Counted from the first letter of the stretch, positions 40,355 through 49,927 are shown. The stretch is DNA of 58,772 nt from JANQEA01 sp964530075 (GCA_964530075.1 CAZGXU010000007.1:1-58772); one strand, 5' to 3'. Notes: generated from the letters alone by a model not told the origin. Translations and numbers: made by a program.

Positions 40355-41632
40355 CTACCCTTCAAGCTCAAACTCGGCCTCCCCGATTCTCACCGTGTCG
40401 CCAGCCGCGTAGCCGCGCTTCCGCAGCTCCTTGATCACGCCCATCTTCTCCAGCCGATCGCTCAGATAGTCCATCGCGTCTCGGCTGTCGAGGACGAGCT
40501 TCCGCACCAGATTCTCGACCCCCTCGCCCGAAACGACAAACTCCCTACCGTCTCGCTCGACTCGGAACCCCGTCTCCCCTTGGAATCGATAGACCTTCCG
40601 GCGGATGGGAAGGGCCACTCCGTCCGCATTCTCCGCCTTCAGCCGCTCCAGCTCTCGGTCCGTCCGGAGAACCAGCTCCCGCAACCCCGTCCGCGTGGCG
40701 ACGGAGATCGGGTGGATCTCGATCCCCTCGGCCTGGAATCGATCGCGAGCGTTCGCCACGCCTTCGTCGCCGATGAGGTCGATCTTGTTTCCGACGACGA
40801 TCTGAGTGCGTCCGGCCAATGCCGGGCTGAACGAGGTCAATTCCTCGTTGATCCGCCGGAGGTCCTCCACCGGATCGCGCCCGTCGAGCGCGGCGAGATC
40901 GACCATGTGGATGAACAATCGCGTCCGCTCGACGTGGCGCAGGAATCGATGGCCCAGGCCCTTCCCTTCGTGCGCACCCTCGATCAGTCCCGGGATGTCG
41001 ACCGCGACGAACTGGTGCCGGCCGTCGACGTCGACGACGCCCAGGTTCGGAGCGATGGTCGTGAACGGGTAGTCGGCGACCTTTGCCTTCACCCCGGAGA
41101 TCGCCGAGATGAGGCTCGACTTCCCGACGTTCGGATAGCCGATGATCCCCACGTCGGCGATCAGCTTCAGCTCGAGCTTCAGGGTGCGCGTCTCGCCCGG
41201 GAGTCCGCGCTCGCAGATCCGCGGTGCCTGACGTGTCGACGTGACGAAGCTGCTGTTGCCTCGCCCGCCCTCTCCGCCGCGAGCCACGACGACCTCGTCG
41301 CCCGGTCGGGCCAGATCGGCGATCATCTCACCTGTGGCCGGGTCGCGGATCAACGTCCCGACGGGGACGAGGGCGACCCGGTCCGCGCCTCGCGCCCCGT
41401 GGCGAGTGCCCCGCGCGCCGTTGAGTCCGTCCCCCGCCGCGAAGAGCGGTCGGTTCCGGAACGGATAGAGGGTCGACACGCTCGGCGACGCGCGGAGGAT
41501 CACCGCCCCCCCCGGCCCGCCGGAGCCGCCGTCCGGGCCGCCCCGCGGATTGCGACGGTTGGAGACGAAATGGATCGTTCCACTCCCGCCGCATCCCCCG
41601 CGAACGCGGACGGTCGCCTCATCGATAAACAT
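40355..41632 (-). CDS. obgE: Obg GTPase, ribosome assembly
   Basis: A 425-residue GTPase for 50S assembly and growth control. The glycine-rich Obg fold occupies ~1-155 (GGCGGSGTIHF, GGPDGGSGGPGGAV), then the G domain with GYPNVGKSSL (G1), DIPGLIEGA (G3) and NKID (G4), and the C-terminal OCT domain (~350-425). Length and domain order are standard. It lies 29 bp after rpmA, the usual neighbour. Confidence 0.97.
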   Translation of the reverse strand: MFIDEATVRVRGGCGGSGTIHFVSNRRNPRGGPDGGSGGPGGAVILRASPSVSTLYPFRNRPLFAAGDGLNGARGTRHGARGADRVALVPVGTLIRDPATGEMIADLARPGDEVVVARGGEGGRGNSSFVTSTRQAPRICERGLPGETRTLKLELKLIADVGIIGYPNVGKSSLISAISGVKAKVADYPFTTIAPNLGVVDVDGRHQFVAVDIPGLIEGAHEGKGLGHRFLRHVERTRLFIHMVDLAALDGRDPVEDLRRINEELTSFSPALAGRTQIVVGNKIDLIGDEGVANARDRFQAEGIEIHPISVATRTGLRELVLRTDRELERLKAENADGVALPIRRKVYRFQGETGFRVERDGREFVVSGEGVENLVRKLVLDSRDAMDYLSDRLEKMGVIKELRKRGYAAGDTVRIGEAEFELEG

Positions 41633-41661
41633 GCTCGCGAGTCAGGATGATCCGTGGCAGA

Positions 41662-41919
41662 TCAATCCCCACGGGAGGGAAGCACATTGACGTATTTCTT
41701 GCCCCGATCCTCGTAATGGACGTACCCCGGTGCCGTTGCGAAGAGGGTAAAATCGCGTCCGCGTCCGACGTTCCTCCCGGGAATGAAGACCGTTCCCCGT
41801 TGCCGGACGATGATCGTCCCCGCGTTCACCCATTCCCCACCGTAGCGCTTCACGCCCAGCCGCTTCCCCGGGCTGTCGTGGACGTTCTGCGTCGATCCGG
41901 TGCTCGTCTTATGCGCCAT
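41662..41919 (-). CDS. rpmA: Ribosomal protein L27, without N-terminal extension
   Basis: An 85-residue protein near the peptidyl-transferase centre. It begins MAHKTSTGSTQNVHDS, so it is already in the mature-type form: the extra nine or so residues with a cleavable FxxF-type site seen in Firmicutes are missing. It sits directly downstream of the Prp-like gene. Confidence 0.97.
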   Translation of the reverse strand: MAHKTSTGSTQNVHDSPGKRLGVKRYGGEWVNAGTIIVRQRGTVFIPGRNVGRGRDFTLFATAPGYVHYEDRGKKYVNVLPSRGD

Positions 41920-41931
41920 CTTCTCTCCTTC

Positions 41932-42261
41932 TCACACCTCGACCCTGACCGTCGCTTCCTGATCCTGAACGACAAGATCGGACGGGTATTCCCGCTCCAG
42001 CATCCGCAACCCGATGATGAGCGTCTCAAGGACCGCGTCGATCTCCCGATCCAGATGCATGTCGCTCCGATCGATCGTGAAGTCCGCGTCGACCTCATCG
42101 GCACCGGCGACCGGCACGTGGAGGTACTCCGACAGGGACGCTGAGGCCGCCTGCAGGAGGTGATTGGCGCTCGTCCCGGCCACGGTCGAGGGGCCGAGGT
42201 CCCTCAAGGTCAGGCCGACGATCCTGCCACGATCGTCCCGATGGATGAGCGCTTCTCCCAC
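41932..42261 (-). CDS. Prp-like protein lacking the catalytic His and Cys
   Basis: A 109-residue protein between rplU and rpmA, the normal place of Prp (YsxB), the cysteine protease that trims L27. The C-terminus matches Prp (VLETLIIGLRMLEREYP) and so does the N-terminal strand (GRIVGLTL). The active-site blocks do not: where Prp has a GHA His motif the sequence reads LGPST, and where it has DIVCAAVSAL the sequence reads NHLLQAASASL, with Gln in place of Cys. It should therefore be inactive as a protease, consistent with the unextended L27 next door. A structural or ribosome-assembly role is possible. Confidence 0.8.
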   Translation of the reverse strand: MGEALIHRDDRGRIVGLTLRDLGPSTVAGTSANHLLQAASASLSEYLHVPVAGADEVDADFTIDRSDMHLDREIDAVLETLIIGLRMLEREYPSDLVVQDQEATVRVEV

Positions 42262-42268
42262 GCCGATG

Positions 42269-42583
42269 CTACCTTTCGATCGCCGTGATCGCCGTGGCCA
42301 TGAACGGCTGCCGATGGCCGGACTTCCGGCGGTATCCCTTCTTGCTCTTGTACTTGTAGACGATGACCTTCGGGCCCCGCGCGTCTCGGCGGATCTCGCC
42401 CTTCACCACAACGTTTGCGAGGTACGGCGTACCGACTCGGACCGCCCCGTCCTCGACGAGGAGAAGGACCCTGTCGAACTCGACCGTCTGGCCGACCTCG
42501 AACCCGTCAAGGCGCTCGTGCTCGAGCACCGTCTCCTCTTCCACCCGATATTGCTTCCCGCCCGTCTCGATCACTGCGTACAT
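42269..42583 (-). CDS. rplU: Ribosomal protein L21
   Basis: A 104-residue 23S rRNA-binding protein (MYAVIETGGKQYRVEE ... KKGYRRKSGHRQ). First gene of the translation operon; the Prp-like gene follows after 7 bp. Its promoter lies 27 bp upstream. Confidence 0.97.
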   Translation of the reverse strand: MYAVIETGGKQYRVEEETVLEHERLDGFEVGQTVEFDRVLLLVEDGAVRVGTPYLANVVVKGEIRRDARGPKVIVYKYKSKKGYRRKSGHRQPFMATAITAIER

Positions 42584-42609
42584 CGATTCAGCACCCCAAT
42601 TCGCCTCAG

Positions 42610-42638
42610 ATTCTAGCAGTCGCTCCGGCCCTTTTCAA
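42610..42638 (-). promoter_or_regulatory. Promoter of the rplU-to-rplT operon
   Basis: Minus strand TTGAAA (42638-42633), 17-bp spacer, TAGAAT (42615-42610), starting six bases after the metG stop codon. It should drive rplU, prp-like, rpmA, obgE, nadD, infC, rpmI and rplT. Confidence 0.7.
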
Positions 42639-42643
42639 CAGCG

Positions 42644-44611
42644 CTAGACAACGGGAGTTCCTGGCTCGACGGGACGATCCGGGACGATCAGGGAGAGGAT
42701 CTCTCCCTGCGCCGCGAGCAGCATGCATTCGGAATGAAGACCGCGGATCGTCCGCGGCTCCAGATTGGCCACCACAACGACCGATCTCCCGACGAGATCC
42801 TCGGAGGCGTAGCTCCCCTTGATCCCCGCGACGCAGTCCCGCGTTTCGCCGCCGAGCTCGACGGTCAGACGGAGCAGCCGGTCGGCCCCCGCCACATCCG
42901 TCGCGGATCGGATCCGTCCGACGCGGAGATCGAGCCGCCCGAAGTCGGAGAACGCGAGCGTCTCCCGCCCCGGTTCCGGCCCCGCCGCCCCGTGGGGGGC
43001 CTCGACCCGCGCGCGCACCTCATCGATCTCGATCCGCTCCAGCAGGACGCGTGCCGCGCTCAGTCCTCGGCCGCGAAGGACAACGTCGAGATCGTCCCAG
43101 GACGGGTCCTCGATCCCCATCACCCCGAGGACCGCCGCGGCGAATCGCGGCATGTGCGGAAGGAGGAGGACCGCCATCCCCTTGACGAGATGGAGCGCCC
43201 CGGCGACCGCCTCGGCGTCGGACGTCTCCCATGGCTTCTTCCGCTGAAAGTACTCGTTCCCGAAGATGGCCAGGTCGCAGACGCTGCGGAGGGCCTGGCC
43301 GAGGAGGGCCCCATCCATCGCCTTCTCGTACGCCTGGATCCCCTCGCGAAGCCGATCGACGACCTCTCCGTCCGGGTCGACGTCCGGTACGATCCGATCG
43401 AACCGCGTCTGAGCGAATGACAGGACGCGGTTCATCAGGTTGGCGACGTTCGAGATCAGCACGCCGTTGATCGCCTTCTCCAGCTCCTCCCACGAGAAGT
43501 TCGTGTCGCGCCCCTCCGGACGGTTGTAGAGGAGGTAGAACCGCCAGAGCTCCCCGTCCATCACGTCGAGCGCGTCGTCGCAATACAGACCGACGCCGCG
43601 GCTCTTCGAGAAGCTGTCGCCGCCGATCCAGTTAAGGTACTCGGTCGCGGCGATCTGGTCGGGGAGATGGTATCCCCGCCCGGAGGCGATCAGCTGACCC
43701 GGGAAGATGAGCGTGTGGAACGGGATGTTGTCCTTCGCCAGCGCGTAGACCTGGTGCACGTCCTCTCCGAACCAGAACGCCTTCCATCGTTCGTCCCCAT
43801 CGAAGTGCTCGACGACGGCGGAGACGTAGCCGAGCGCCGCCTCGCCCCAGACGTAGATCACCTTCCCGTCGGCCCCTTCGAACGGCGCCGGGATCCCCCA
43901 GTCGATGTCGCGCGTCATCGCCCTGGGGCGGAGCCCTTCATCGAGCATCCGTTGCGTGAACAGGTGGACGTTCCCCTGGAAGTCGCGCGAATCGACGTAC
44001 GCCTGCAAGGCGGGAGCGAGTTTGGTGAGATCGAGGTACCAGTGCGTCGTGTCGCGGAATTCGATCTCCTGCTTGCCGCAGAACGCGCACGTCGGGGAGA
44101 TGAGCTCTTCCGGCTCGAGGATGGAGCCGCAGGCGTCGCACTGGTTCCCCATTGCGCGGGGAGAGCCGCACTTCGGACACGTTCCGGAGATCAGTCGATC
44201 GGCCAAGAAGCGCTCATCGTAGAGGCAGTAGGCGCGCTGCTCGGTCTTCGTGAAGATGTACCCGTTCTTCTCCATCTCCAGGTAGATCTCCCGGACAAAC
44301 CGCTTGTGCGTCTCGGTCATCGTCGTCGTGTAGTTGTCGAAGCGGATGCCGAACCCGTCTATGATCTTGCGGATCCTCTCGTGATTGCGCCGCGCCAGCT
44401 CCTCTGACGTGATGCCGGCTCGCAACGCCTCGTACTCGATCCGTGTGCCGTGCGCGTCCGTCCCGGAGACGTAGAGCACGTCCTTCCCGTGGAGGCGGTA
44501 GTAGCGGGCGATCACGTCCCCCGACAGCAGACAGCCGACGAGGTTCCCCAGATGTGGGACGCCCGAGGCGTACGGCCACGCGCTGCAGACGAGGACCCTT
44601 GGCTTTTCCAT
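42644..44611 (-). CDS. metG: Methionyl-tRNA synthetase with C-terminal tRNA-binding domain
   Basis: Charges tRNA-Met. The 655-residue enzyme has the HIGH-type motif as PHLGN, four-cysteine zinc modules (CPKCGS, CDACGS, CAFCGK), the KMSKS-type loop as FSKSRG near residue 330, and a C-terminal EMAP/Trbp111-like domain (~545-655, FGRLDLRVGRIRSA ... VVVVANLEPRTIRG) used for dimerisation and tRNA binding. ATG 44611 follows GGTGGA; TTG 44626 in frame is less likely. It ends just before the rplU promoter. Confidence 0.95.
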   Translation of the reverse strand: MEKPRVLVCSAWPYASGVPHLGNLVGCLLSGDVIARYYRLHGKDVLYVSGTDAHGTRIEYEALRAGITSEELARRNHERIRKIIDGFGIRFDNYTTTMTETHKRFVREIYLEMEKNGYIFTKTEQRAYCLYDERFLADRLISGTCPKCGSPRAMGNQCDACGSILEPEELISPTCAFCGKQEIEFRDTTHWYLDLTKLAPALQAYVDSRDFQGNVHLFTQRMLDEGLRPRAMTRDIDWGIPAPFEGADGKVIYVWGEAALGYVSAVVEHFDGDERWKAFWFGEDVHQVYALAKDNIPFHTLIFPGQLIASGRGYHLPDQIAATEYLNWIGGDSFSKSRGVGLYCDDALDVMDGELWRFYLLYNRPEGRDTNFSWEELEKAINGVLISNVANLMNRVLSFAQTRFDRIVPDVDPDGEVVDRLREGIQAYEKAMDGALLGQALRSVCDLAIFGNEYFQRKKPWETSDAEAVAGALHLVKGMAVLLLPHMPRFAAAVLGVMGIEDPSWDDLDVVLRGRGLSAARVLLERIEIDEVRARVEAPHGAAGPEPGRETLAFSDFGRLDLRVGRIRSATDVAGADRLLRLTVELGGETRDCVAGIKGSYASEDLVGRSVVVVANLEPRTIRGLHSECMLLAAQGEILSLIVPDRPVEPGTPVV

Positions 44612-44646
44612 CGATGATCCACCCAACCAGTCGAGATGTGGCCCGG

Positions 44647-44675
44647 ATTATACCGGCCCGCGAAACGAGGACCAA
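44647..44675 (-). promoter_or_regulatory. Promoter of metG
   Basis: Minus strand TTGGTC (44675-44670), 17-bp spacer, perfect TATAAT (44652-44647), 35 bp before ATG 44611. Confidence 0.65.
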
Positions 44676-44755
44676 CGGCGATCCGCGAACGCCGGTCTCC
44701 GGCACGCCACGAAGAAGAGGTTGCGAGGACGTTCCTGAGGAGGTATCAATCGTCG

Positions 44756-45070
44756 ATGAACCCGAGTCGGCGAGTGCAAGCTCGCGCGGAGCCGATCCGC
44801 GTCACCCTCAAGGTGTTCGGCGGGCTGCGCCGGTTGAGAGAATCCCAGGTGGAGGAGCATTCCGTCCCCGCGGGAAGCTCCATCGAGTCGCTTTGGACCG
44901 GGCTGGCTCGCGAGGCCCCCGAGTTCGTCGGGAAGCTCCGAGACGGCGTCGCGAAGGGTTACCTCCAAGTCCTTCTGAACGGGCGGAACATCGTCTTCCT
45001 CGATGGTCCGGAGACGCGGCTGAGCGATGGAGATACCGTGGCGATCCTCCCTCCGATCGGGGGCGGCTAG
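44756..45070 (+). CDS. MoaD/ThiS-family sulfur-carrier protein
   Basis: A 104-residue ubiquitin-fold protein with the C-terminal Gly-Gly (IGGG) that is adenylated and thiocarboxylated in molybdopterin, tungstopterin or thiazole synthesis. Visible family blocks are VTLKVFGGLRR, a central helix and LSDGDTVAILPPIGGG. ATG 44756 with AGGAGGT upstream is chosen; the open frame runs further 5' without similarity. No adenylyltransferase (MoeB/ThiF) or other cofactor gene is adjacent, so the pathway is open. It is divergent from metG. Confidence 0.8.
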   Translation: MNPSRRVQARAEPIRVTLKVFGGLRRLRESQVEEHSVPAGSSIESLWTGLAREAPEFVGKLRDGVAKGYLQVLLNGRNIVFLDGPETRLSDGDTVAILPPIGGG

Positions 45071-45086
45071 CGCGGCGATTCGGCCG

Positions 45087-48000
45087 CTAGAAGTCGATCG
45101 CGACGGTCAGATCGAGCAGCAGGCTGTGATAGAAGGTCCCGGTCGAGTCCGTCCCCCCGAGGTAGGAGACGCCGAACGAGGCGCTCCACGTCGGCGAGAA
45201 GGCGGCATTCAAACGTCCGGTCATCGTCGCGTCGACGTCCGATTCACCGCCACTCAGCCGGTAGTTCACGTCGGTTTCGACGCGAAGATCGAGCGCCGGA
45301 TACATCGCCTCTTCCGCAGTGTTCGCCCACCAGCCTTCCACCCACTCCTGCAGGTCGAGGCGATACGAGTTCTCGACCCTCGCGGTGATCTGCCTATCCT
45401 TCGACGTCCCTTTCCCCGTCAACGTGAGCGTCAGCTCGTCGTGCTGAACGGCGCCCGGGGACCACGTCAAGCGGCCCGAGAGCGAGTGACCGATCGTCCG
45501 TTGCCGCTTCTCCTCGTAGATCGCCACCTGCCGATCGATCGAGTACGAGAGCGATCCGCGAAGCGCCTCGACTCCGGAATAGGTCGCCGTGAGAGAGAGC
45601 TTCTCGTTCTCCCTGACGACCGGCTCTCCGAGCCCGCTCAGCCCTCCTCGAAGCGTCCCCTGGATCGACAGGTTGCCCCGCAGGCCGCGGACGGTCAACC
45701 GACCATCGATGTCGAGGGACGACTCGTCGCTGCGAGCGCCGAGGATCGCTCCGGGCGTGATCCTCCAATCGAACGCCTCGAGCGGGGCGATGTCCACATC
45801 GAGATTCACCTCGTGATCTCGGCTGCCGCTTCCGCCTGGGATCGAGCGCTTCCATCCGAACGTGTAATCGACAGCGAAATCGGCGCTCGTGCCACCCCAG
45901 GACCCGTCGGTCTTCAGCGTCAGGCTCTCGCTGCCGCTCCACGCCCCATCTTCCGTGCGGATCGGGCGCGCCCACTCGAGGTGCGCCGACCACGACGGGA
46001 GAATCGTCGCCTCTGCGCTCAACGACAGCTTGGTGCCCCGTCGCGGAGCTCCCAGCTCGTAGCTCCACGTGTACCCGTCGCTCCACGAGATCGCCGCGTC
46101 GAGCCGCTCCGCGAAGAACCGATCGCGGAGCGAGAAGCGGTACGAAGTATCGGTCGATTCCGCCCCCCGGTGACCCGGATCGTCGTTCGACGACTCCATG
46201 TGAGCGCTCAGCGCCAGGACGGGCCCGAACGTCCACTGCAGCGACAGGTCGTTCACCATTCTGGTCTCGGGCTCCTCGCTTAGCCGGCCGACGATGTCGT
46301 AACCGTGGGAAATCGACAGGTCGGCGTCGCTGCCGAGTTCCCACGTCGCCGCCAGATCCCAGCCGGTCGAATCGCTTCGGCTCGTGCTGCCGATCGATCG
46401 ATACGACGGCGACAGGGTTTCGAACGTCGCCGACAGGGTGAACCCGTCCGCGGCGCGACGGAACGAAGCCCGCTCGATGAACCCCTCCGCTGTGTGCTCC
46501 TCGGCGACGGCGTCGACGAACCCGAACGGATCGTGGCCGCCGATCCCGGTCTCGCTCGGCGCGTACGTTTCGAGCGGGTCCCCGTACGCCCAGATCGTCA
46601 GTTCGTAGTCGACGTTCGCGCGGGTTCCGACCCAGATCCTGCCGTCGTCCTCCTCCAGGGCCGTGACGGCCGCGCCGGCGAGAAGGACCTCGCCGTCCGC
46701 GGCGTCGATCAATCCCGCCTCGGTCCCGAAGACGATCAAACCATCGGCCGCCTCGACGGAGTAGACCGCTTGCCCGAGCACCAACCAGCCGGTCCCGATC
46801 CCGTCCCTGTAGCTTCGAAGTCCCCGATCGGATGCGACGTAGAGCGTCCCGTCGAAGAGCGACAGGTCGCGGACACGGAGCCCCGCGCTCCCCTGCAATC
46901 GCGCCCACTCCTCCGTGATCGGCGAGTACTGGTAGAGCCCTTCTTCCGTTCCGACGAACAGCGTCTCGCCGTCGCCGGCCAGCGCGCTGACCGCCCCGAG
47001 GTCGATTTGCTGATCGTAGCGACTCCACGCCTCCGGATCGTCGATCTCCTCGAGCGGCACGGACGCGAGCCCCGACTCCGTCCCAACCCACAGGACCCCG
47101 CCGGCGAAGAACAGGGCGGTGACCGAAGCGCTCGGGAGGCCCTCTTCCTCGTCCGCGTAGTAGCTGGTCCAGTTCCCGATGCGATCGAGCGGCGAGAGGC
47201 CGCGAAGCGAGACGACCGTCAGCCCGGAATTCGTTCCGATGAACAGTGTCTCGTCCCCCACCGCGATCGCCCGGACCGATCTCCCGGCCAGCCCCTGAGT
47301 CGTCCCGTACGTTGCCCACTCCCCGTCGCGCCTCATCGTCAACCCGTTTCGATGACCGAAGAAGACGTACTCCTCGGTCGCAGCGATCGCAGCGATCTCG
47401 TTCGGTCGGTTGATCCGCGCGTTGTCGTCGAACGGGAATCGGTCCACGCTGTAGGCGACGAGGAAGTCGGCGTCGAACCCGTCGAGCGCGATCGTCCCGG
47501 AGATGCCCGCGACGGTGTGTCGGTTCGGCATCGTCTTGACGCTGTCCGGATCGGTGACCGAGCCGGGGTCCTCCGCCGATTGAAGGAGGCTCGCCTGGAT
47601 CGACAGGTGCTCGGAGATCGGCCAATCGAACGCCAGGCCGTAGAAATAGGTCGCGTAGTCGGCTGCGCTTCCGAGGACCCCGCCGCTGAACCGCTCGTAG
47701 TCGACGCGGATCACGTCCGTCTCCTCGATCTCAATGAGCAGGACAAGCATCCCGATCTCGTAGTCGATCATGTAGTCGACGTCGCGCTTGAGGACTGTGT
47801 CGTTCACGCTGACCCGATCGCTCCCCGGGATGATCGACAGGCCGAGCATGAACACCCCGCCGGTCACCTTGTAGTCGAAGTTCACTCGAATCGCGCTCTC
47901 GTCCGTGAAGAAGGCTTCCGGGAAGTCGACCTCAAGGATCCCGGCCTCGTAGAAGACGTCCACGCTGTACCCGTCGTACGCGGGGCCCGTGATCGACTCG

Positions 48001-49082
48001 AACGCGACGCCGTCAGAGCTCACCTCGACGGAGAGCGATCCTGCGACGACGCCCCCGCGCCCCAGATCGTAGAACCGGTGCCGGACGGCATCGAGAATCG
48101 GATGCTGCTCGTCGTCCACGGAGAGGCGCACGCGCCTCGCGACCGTCTCCAAGAACACGAGCTCGTACGCGGTGTTCGGGCTGAACGGGTACTCCTTGGC
48201 GTCGTCGCCCGACAGATCGTTCGCCTCGTTGTACAGGTCGATCGCCGCCTCCAGCCGATCGCGAACGAGGTCGATCGCGTCCGCGCTGAGCACGAGAACC
48301 TGCTCCTCCTCCCCGAAGACCCGAAACTCCCCCTCTTCCAGCGCGAACGATCCGTCCTCGGCCAGCACGTCGAACAGATAGCTCAACCCGTACTGGGTGA
48401 GGACGCTCCGGAGGGTCTCCGACGCATCGAACGAGAGCCGCACGTCGCTGAACTCCTCGACGTAGAAGACAGTGAGCGGATAGGCGTACAGACCGTCGAT
48501 CCGCCGCTTGTACGGCTGAAGCTTCGGCGGATCCGTCGTCGTGTACTCGGAATACGTGGCCTCATCGTGCGCCTTCTCGCCGATGAACGTCTTCGATTCG
48601 GAGACGCCCTCGAGCTTCGACGCGACCCCGGTCACCACGGCGTCACCGAGGGTGTACTCGAGCTGAAGCCCCTTCATCTTCTTGCCGTACGCCGCGAACC
48701 CTCCGATCCCCTTCGCGACGAAGTCGCCGAGCACCCCGTCCAGCCGATCGGTGTCGAGGCGGATGGCCAACGATTGTAGGCTGTCCGCCTGTTGATCATC
48801 GAAGTGCGCCTCGACGGACAGGATCGACAGCGCCTCCGCGGTGACGTCGACCGCGAGCGACTGGTCGAGGGTCAGCTCGCCCGCGACCAGCCCCGAGGCC
48901 GCGAGACCGAGCGCGTCGCCGAACCCATATCGAAGGGTCCACGTCTTTCGGCCTTCGAGCTGCACGGAGTAGGTCTCGTCCTCCTGCGCCGCCGCGCCGA
49001 TGGCGAAGACGACGACCGCGCACACGAGAACGCACGGGACGAACCGCTTGACGTTTGTCACGACGATTGGCGCTCCCCTCAT
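45087..49082 (-). CDS. Large outer-membrane protein: SprA-like repeats, propeller and C-terminal barrel
   Basis: A 1331-residue exported protein. Residues ~10-32 are a signal peptide (VPCVLVCAVVVFAIGAAAQ). The N-terminal ~550 residues contain the DYMIDYEIGMLVL-type motif seen in SprA-like secretion/adhesion proteins. Residues ~560-860 look like a seven- to eight-bladed propeller, with recurring ETLFIGTNSGL, GVLWVGTESGL, ETLFVGTEEGLY and GTLYVASDRGL repeats. The C-terminal ~450 residues are alternating beta strands of an outer-membrane barrel ending in Phe (LTVAIDF). It shares a transcript with the PorV-like protein and the subtilase. ATG 49082 overlaps the upstream stop; GTG 49061 behind AGGGGAG is an alternative. 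Function unknown. Confidence 0.7.
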   Translation of the reverse strand: MRGAPIVVTNVKRFVPCVLVCAVVVFAIGAAAQEDETYSVQLEGRKTWTLRYGFGDALGLAASGLVAGELTLDQSLAVDVTAEALSILSVEAHFDDQQADSLQSLAIRLDTDRLDGVLGDFVAKGIGGFAAYGKKMKGLQLEYTLGDAVVTGVASKLEGVSESKTFIGEKAHDEATYSEYTTTDPPKLQPYKRRIDGLYAYPLTVFYVEEFSDVRLSFDASETLRSVLTQYGLSYLFDVLAEDGSFALEEGEFRVFGEEEQVLVLSADAIDLVRDRLEAAIDLYNEANDLSGDDAKEYPFSPNTAYELVFLETVARRVRLSVDDEQHPILDAVRHRFYDLGRGGVVAGSLSVEVSSDGVAFESITGPAYDGYSVDVFYEAGILEVDFPEAFFTDESAIRVNFDYKVTGGVFMLGLSIIPGSDRVSVNDTVLKRDVDYMIDYEIGMLVLLIEIEETDVIRVDYERFSGGVLGSAADYATYFYGLAFDWPISEHLSIQASLLQSAEDPGSVTDPDSVKTMPNRHTVAGISGTIALDGFDADFLVAYSVDRFPFDDNARINRPNEIAAIAATEEYVFFGHRNGLTMRRDGEWATYGTTQGLAGRSVRAIAVGDETLFIGTNSGLTVVSLRGLSPLDRIGNWTSYYADEEEGLPSASVTALFFAGGVLWVGTESGLASVPLEEIDDPEAWSRYDQQIDLGAVSALAGDGETLFVGTEEGLYQYSPITEEWARLQGSAGLRVRDLSLFDGTLYVASDRGLRSYRDGIGTGWLVLGQAVYSVEAADGLIVFGTEAGLIDAADGEVLLAGAAVTALEEDDGRIWVGTRANVDYELTIWAYGDPLETYAPSETGIGGHDPFGFVDAVAEEHTAEGFIERASFRRAADGFTLSATFETLSPSYRSIGSTSRSDSTGWDLAATWELGSDADLSISHGYDIVGRLSEEPETRMVNDLSLQWTFGPVLALSAHMESSNDDPGHRGAESTDTSYRFSLRDRFFAERLDAAISWSDGYTWSYELGAPRRGTKLSLSAEATILPSWSAHLEWARPIRTEDGAWSGSESLTLKTDGSWGGTSADFAVDYTFGWKRSIPGGSGSRDHEVNLDVDIAPLEAFDWRITPGAILGARSDESSLDIDGRLTVRGLRGNLSIQGTLRGGLSGLGEPVVRENEKLSLTATYSGVEALRGSLSYSIDRQVAIYEEKRQRTIGHSLSGRLTWSPGAVQHDELTLTLTGKGTSKDRQITARVENSYRLDLQEWVEGWWANTAEEAMYPALDLRVETDVNYRLSGGESDVDATMTGRLNAAFSPTWSASFGVSYLGGTDSTGTFYHSLLLDLTVAIDF

Positions 49083-49927
49083 CAGAACCGGAACGTGAAC
49101 GAGACCCGATGGCTGTCACCCAGGTCGCTTCTCATCGCGTACGCCCAATCGAATTGGAGGCTTGCGAATCGGACGGACAGCCCGAACGTCGGCCCGCGGC
49201 CGTCGAACCCGACCCGCGCCCCGAGGCCGCCGATCCACGCCTCTAACCCGGCTGCAAGGTGCGGCGACGCCGAGAAGAGCCCCGCTGCCTCGAGCGACGT
49301 GCTCCACAGGACGTCCGCCGACGGGGAGAGGGTGAAAGCCGCCCCGAGGCGGATCGATGGGCCCCATTCCTCTTCGGCGCCGCTCTCGTAGACGACCGGC
49401 CCCGACAGGGCGCCCTCGAACATCATCCCGATGCGGATCGAGTCCATCGCGACGAGGATCGCCGGATCGATGGCCCAGCCGGTCCCGCTCGTCGGGGAAG
49501 AGACCCGAAGGACGCGTCCTCTAACGCCGAACGCAACCGGCCCGATCGGCACGCCCACCGATGCGACGAGCCCCTGGCTCGCGTACCGGAAGGACCCGAC
49601 GTCCGTCGGGATCGCCCCCGAGTCGAGGAGGAACGCGTCCACACCGAAGTACCGCATCGTGAAGCCGACGACTCCGTGGACGATCCCGCCGAATCCGCTC
49701 GCGACGAGCGACGTGATGCCGATCCCCTCGTACCAACCGAGCGCCGCCGGGCTGTACTGGGCGCATCCTTCGTCGTCGGCGAGCGCCATGAACGCGCCGC
49801 CCATCCCGAGGCCCCTTCCGGACGACCCGAGGGAGAAGAGCGCTCCGACTCCCTCGTACGCACCGACCGGAAGAGCAATCGCCCCGACGATCGCGGACAG
49901 GAGCAGAACTCGTAGACACCTTGTCAT
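49082..49927 (-). CDS. PorV/PorQ-type outer-membrane protein
   Basis: A 281-residue protein with a signal peptide (LRVLLLSAIVGAIALPVGA) and a beta-barrel resembling the FadL/PorV (UPF0164) family: GSSGRGLGMGGAFMALADDEGCAQYSPAALG is the family's conserved first block, and the sequence ends in Phe (VSFTFRF). PorV shuttles cargo in the Bacteroidota type IX secretion system, but homologues occur widely. ATG 49927 overlaps the subtilase stop in ATGA; the long open frame further upstream is not used. It lies between the protease and the propeller-barrel protein. Confidence 0.75.
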   Translation of the reverse strand: MTRCLRVLLLSAIVGAIALPVGAYEGVGALFSLGSSGRGLGMGGAFMALADDEGCAQYSPAALGWYEGIGITSLVASGFGGIVHGVVGFTMRYFGVDAFLLDSGAIPTDVGSFRYASQGLVASVGVPIGPVAFGVRGRVLRVSSPTSGTGWAIDPAILVAMDSIRIGMMFEGALSGPVVYESGAEEEWGPSIRLGAAFTLSPSADVLWSTSLEAAGLFSASPHLAAGLEAWIGGLGARVGFDGRGPTFGLSVRFASLQFDWAYAMRSDLGDSHRVSFTFRF

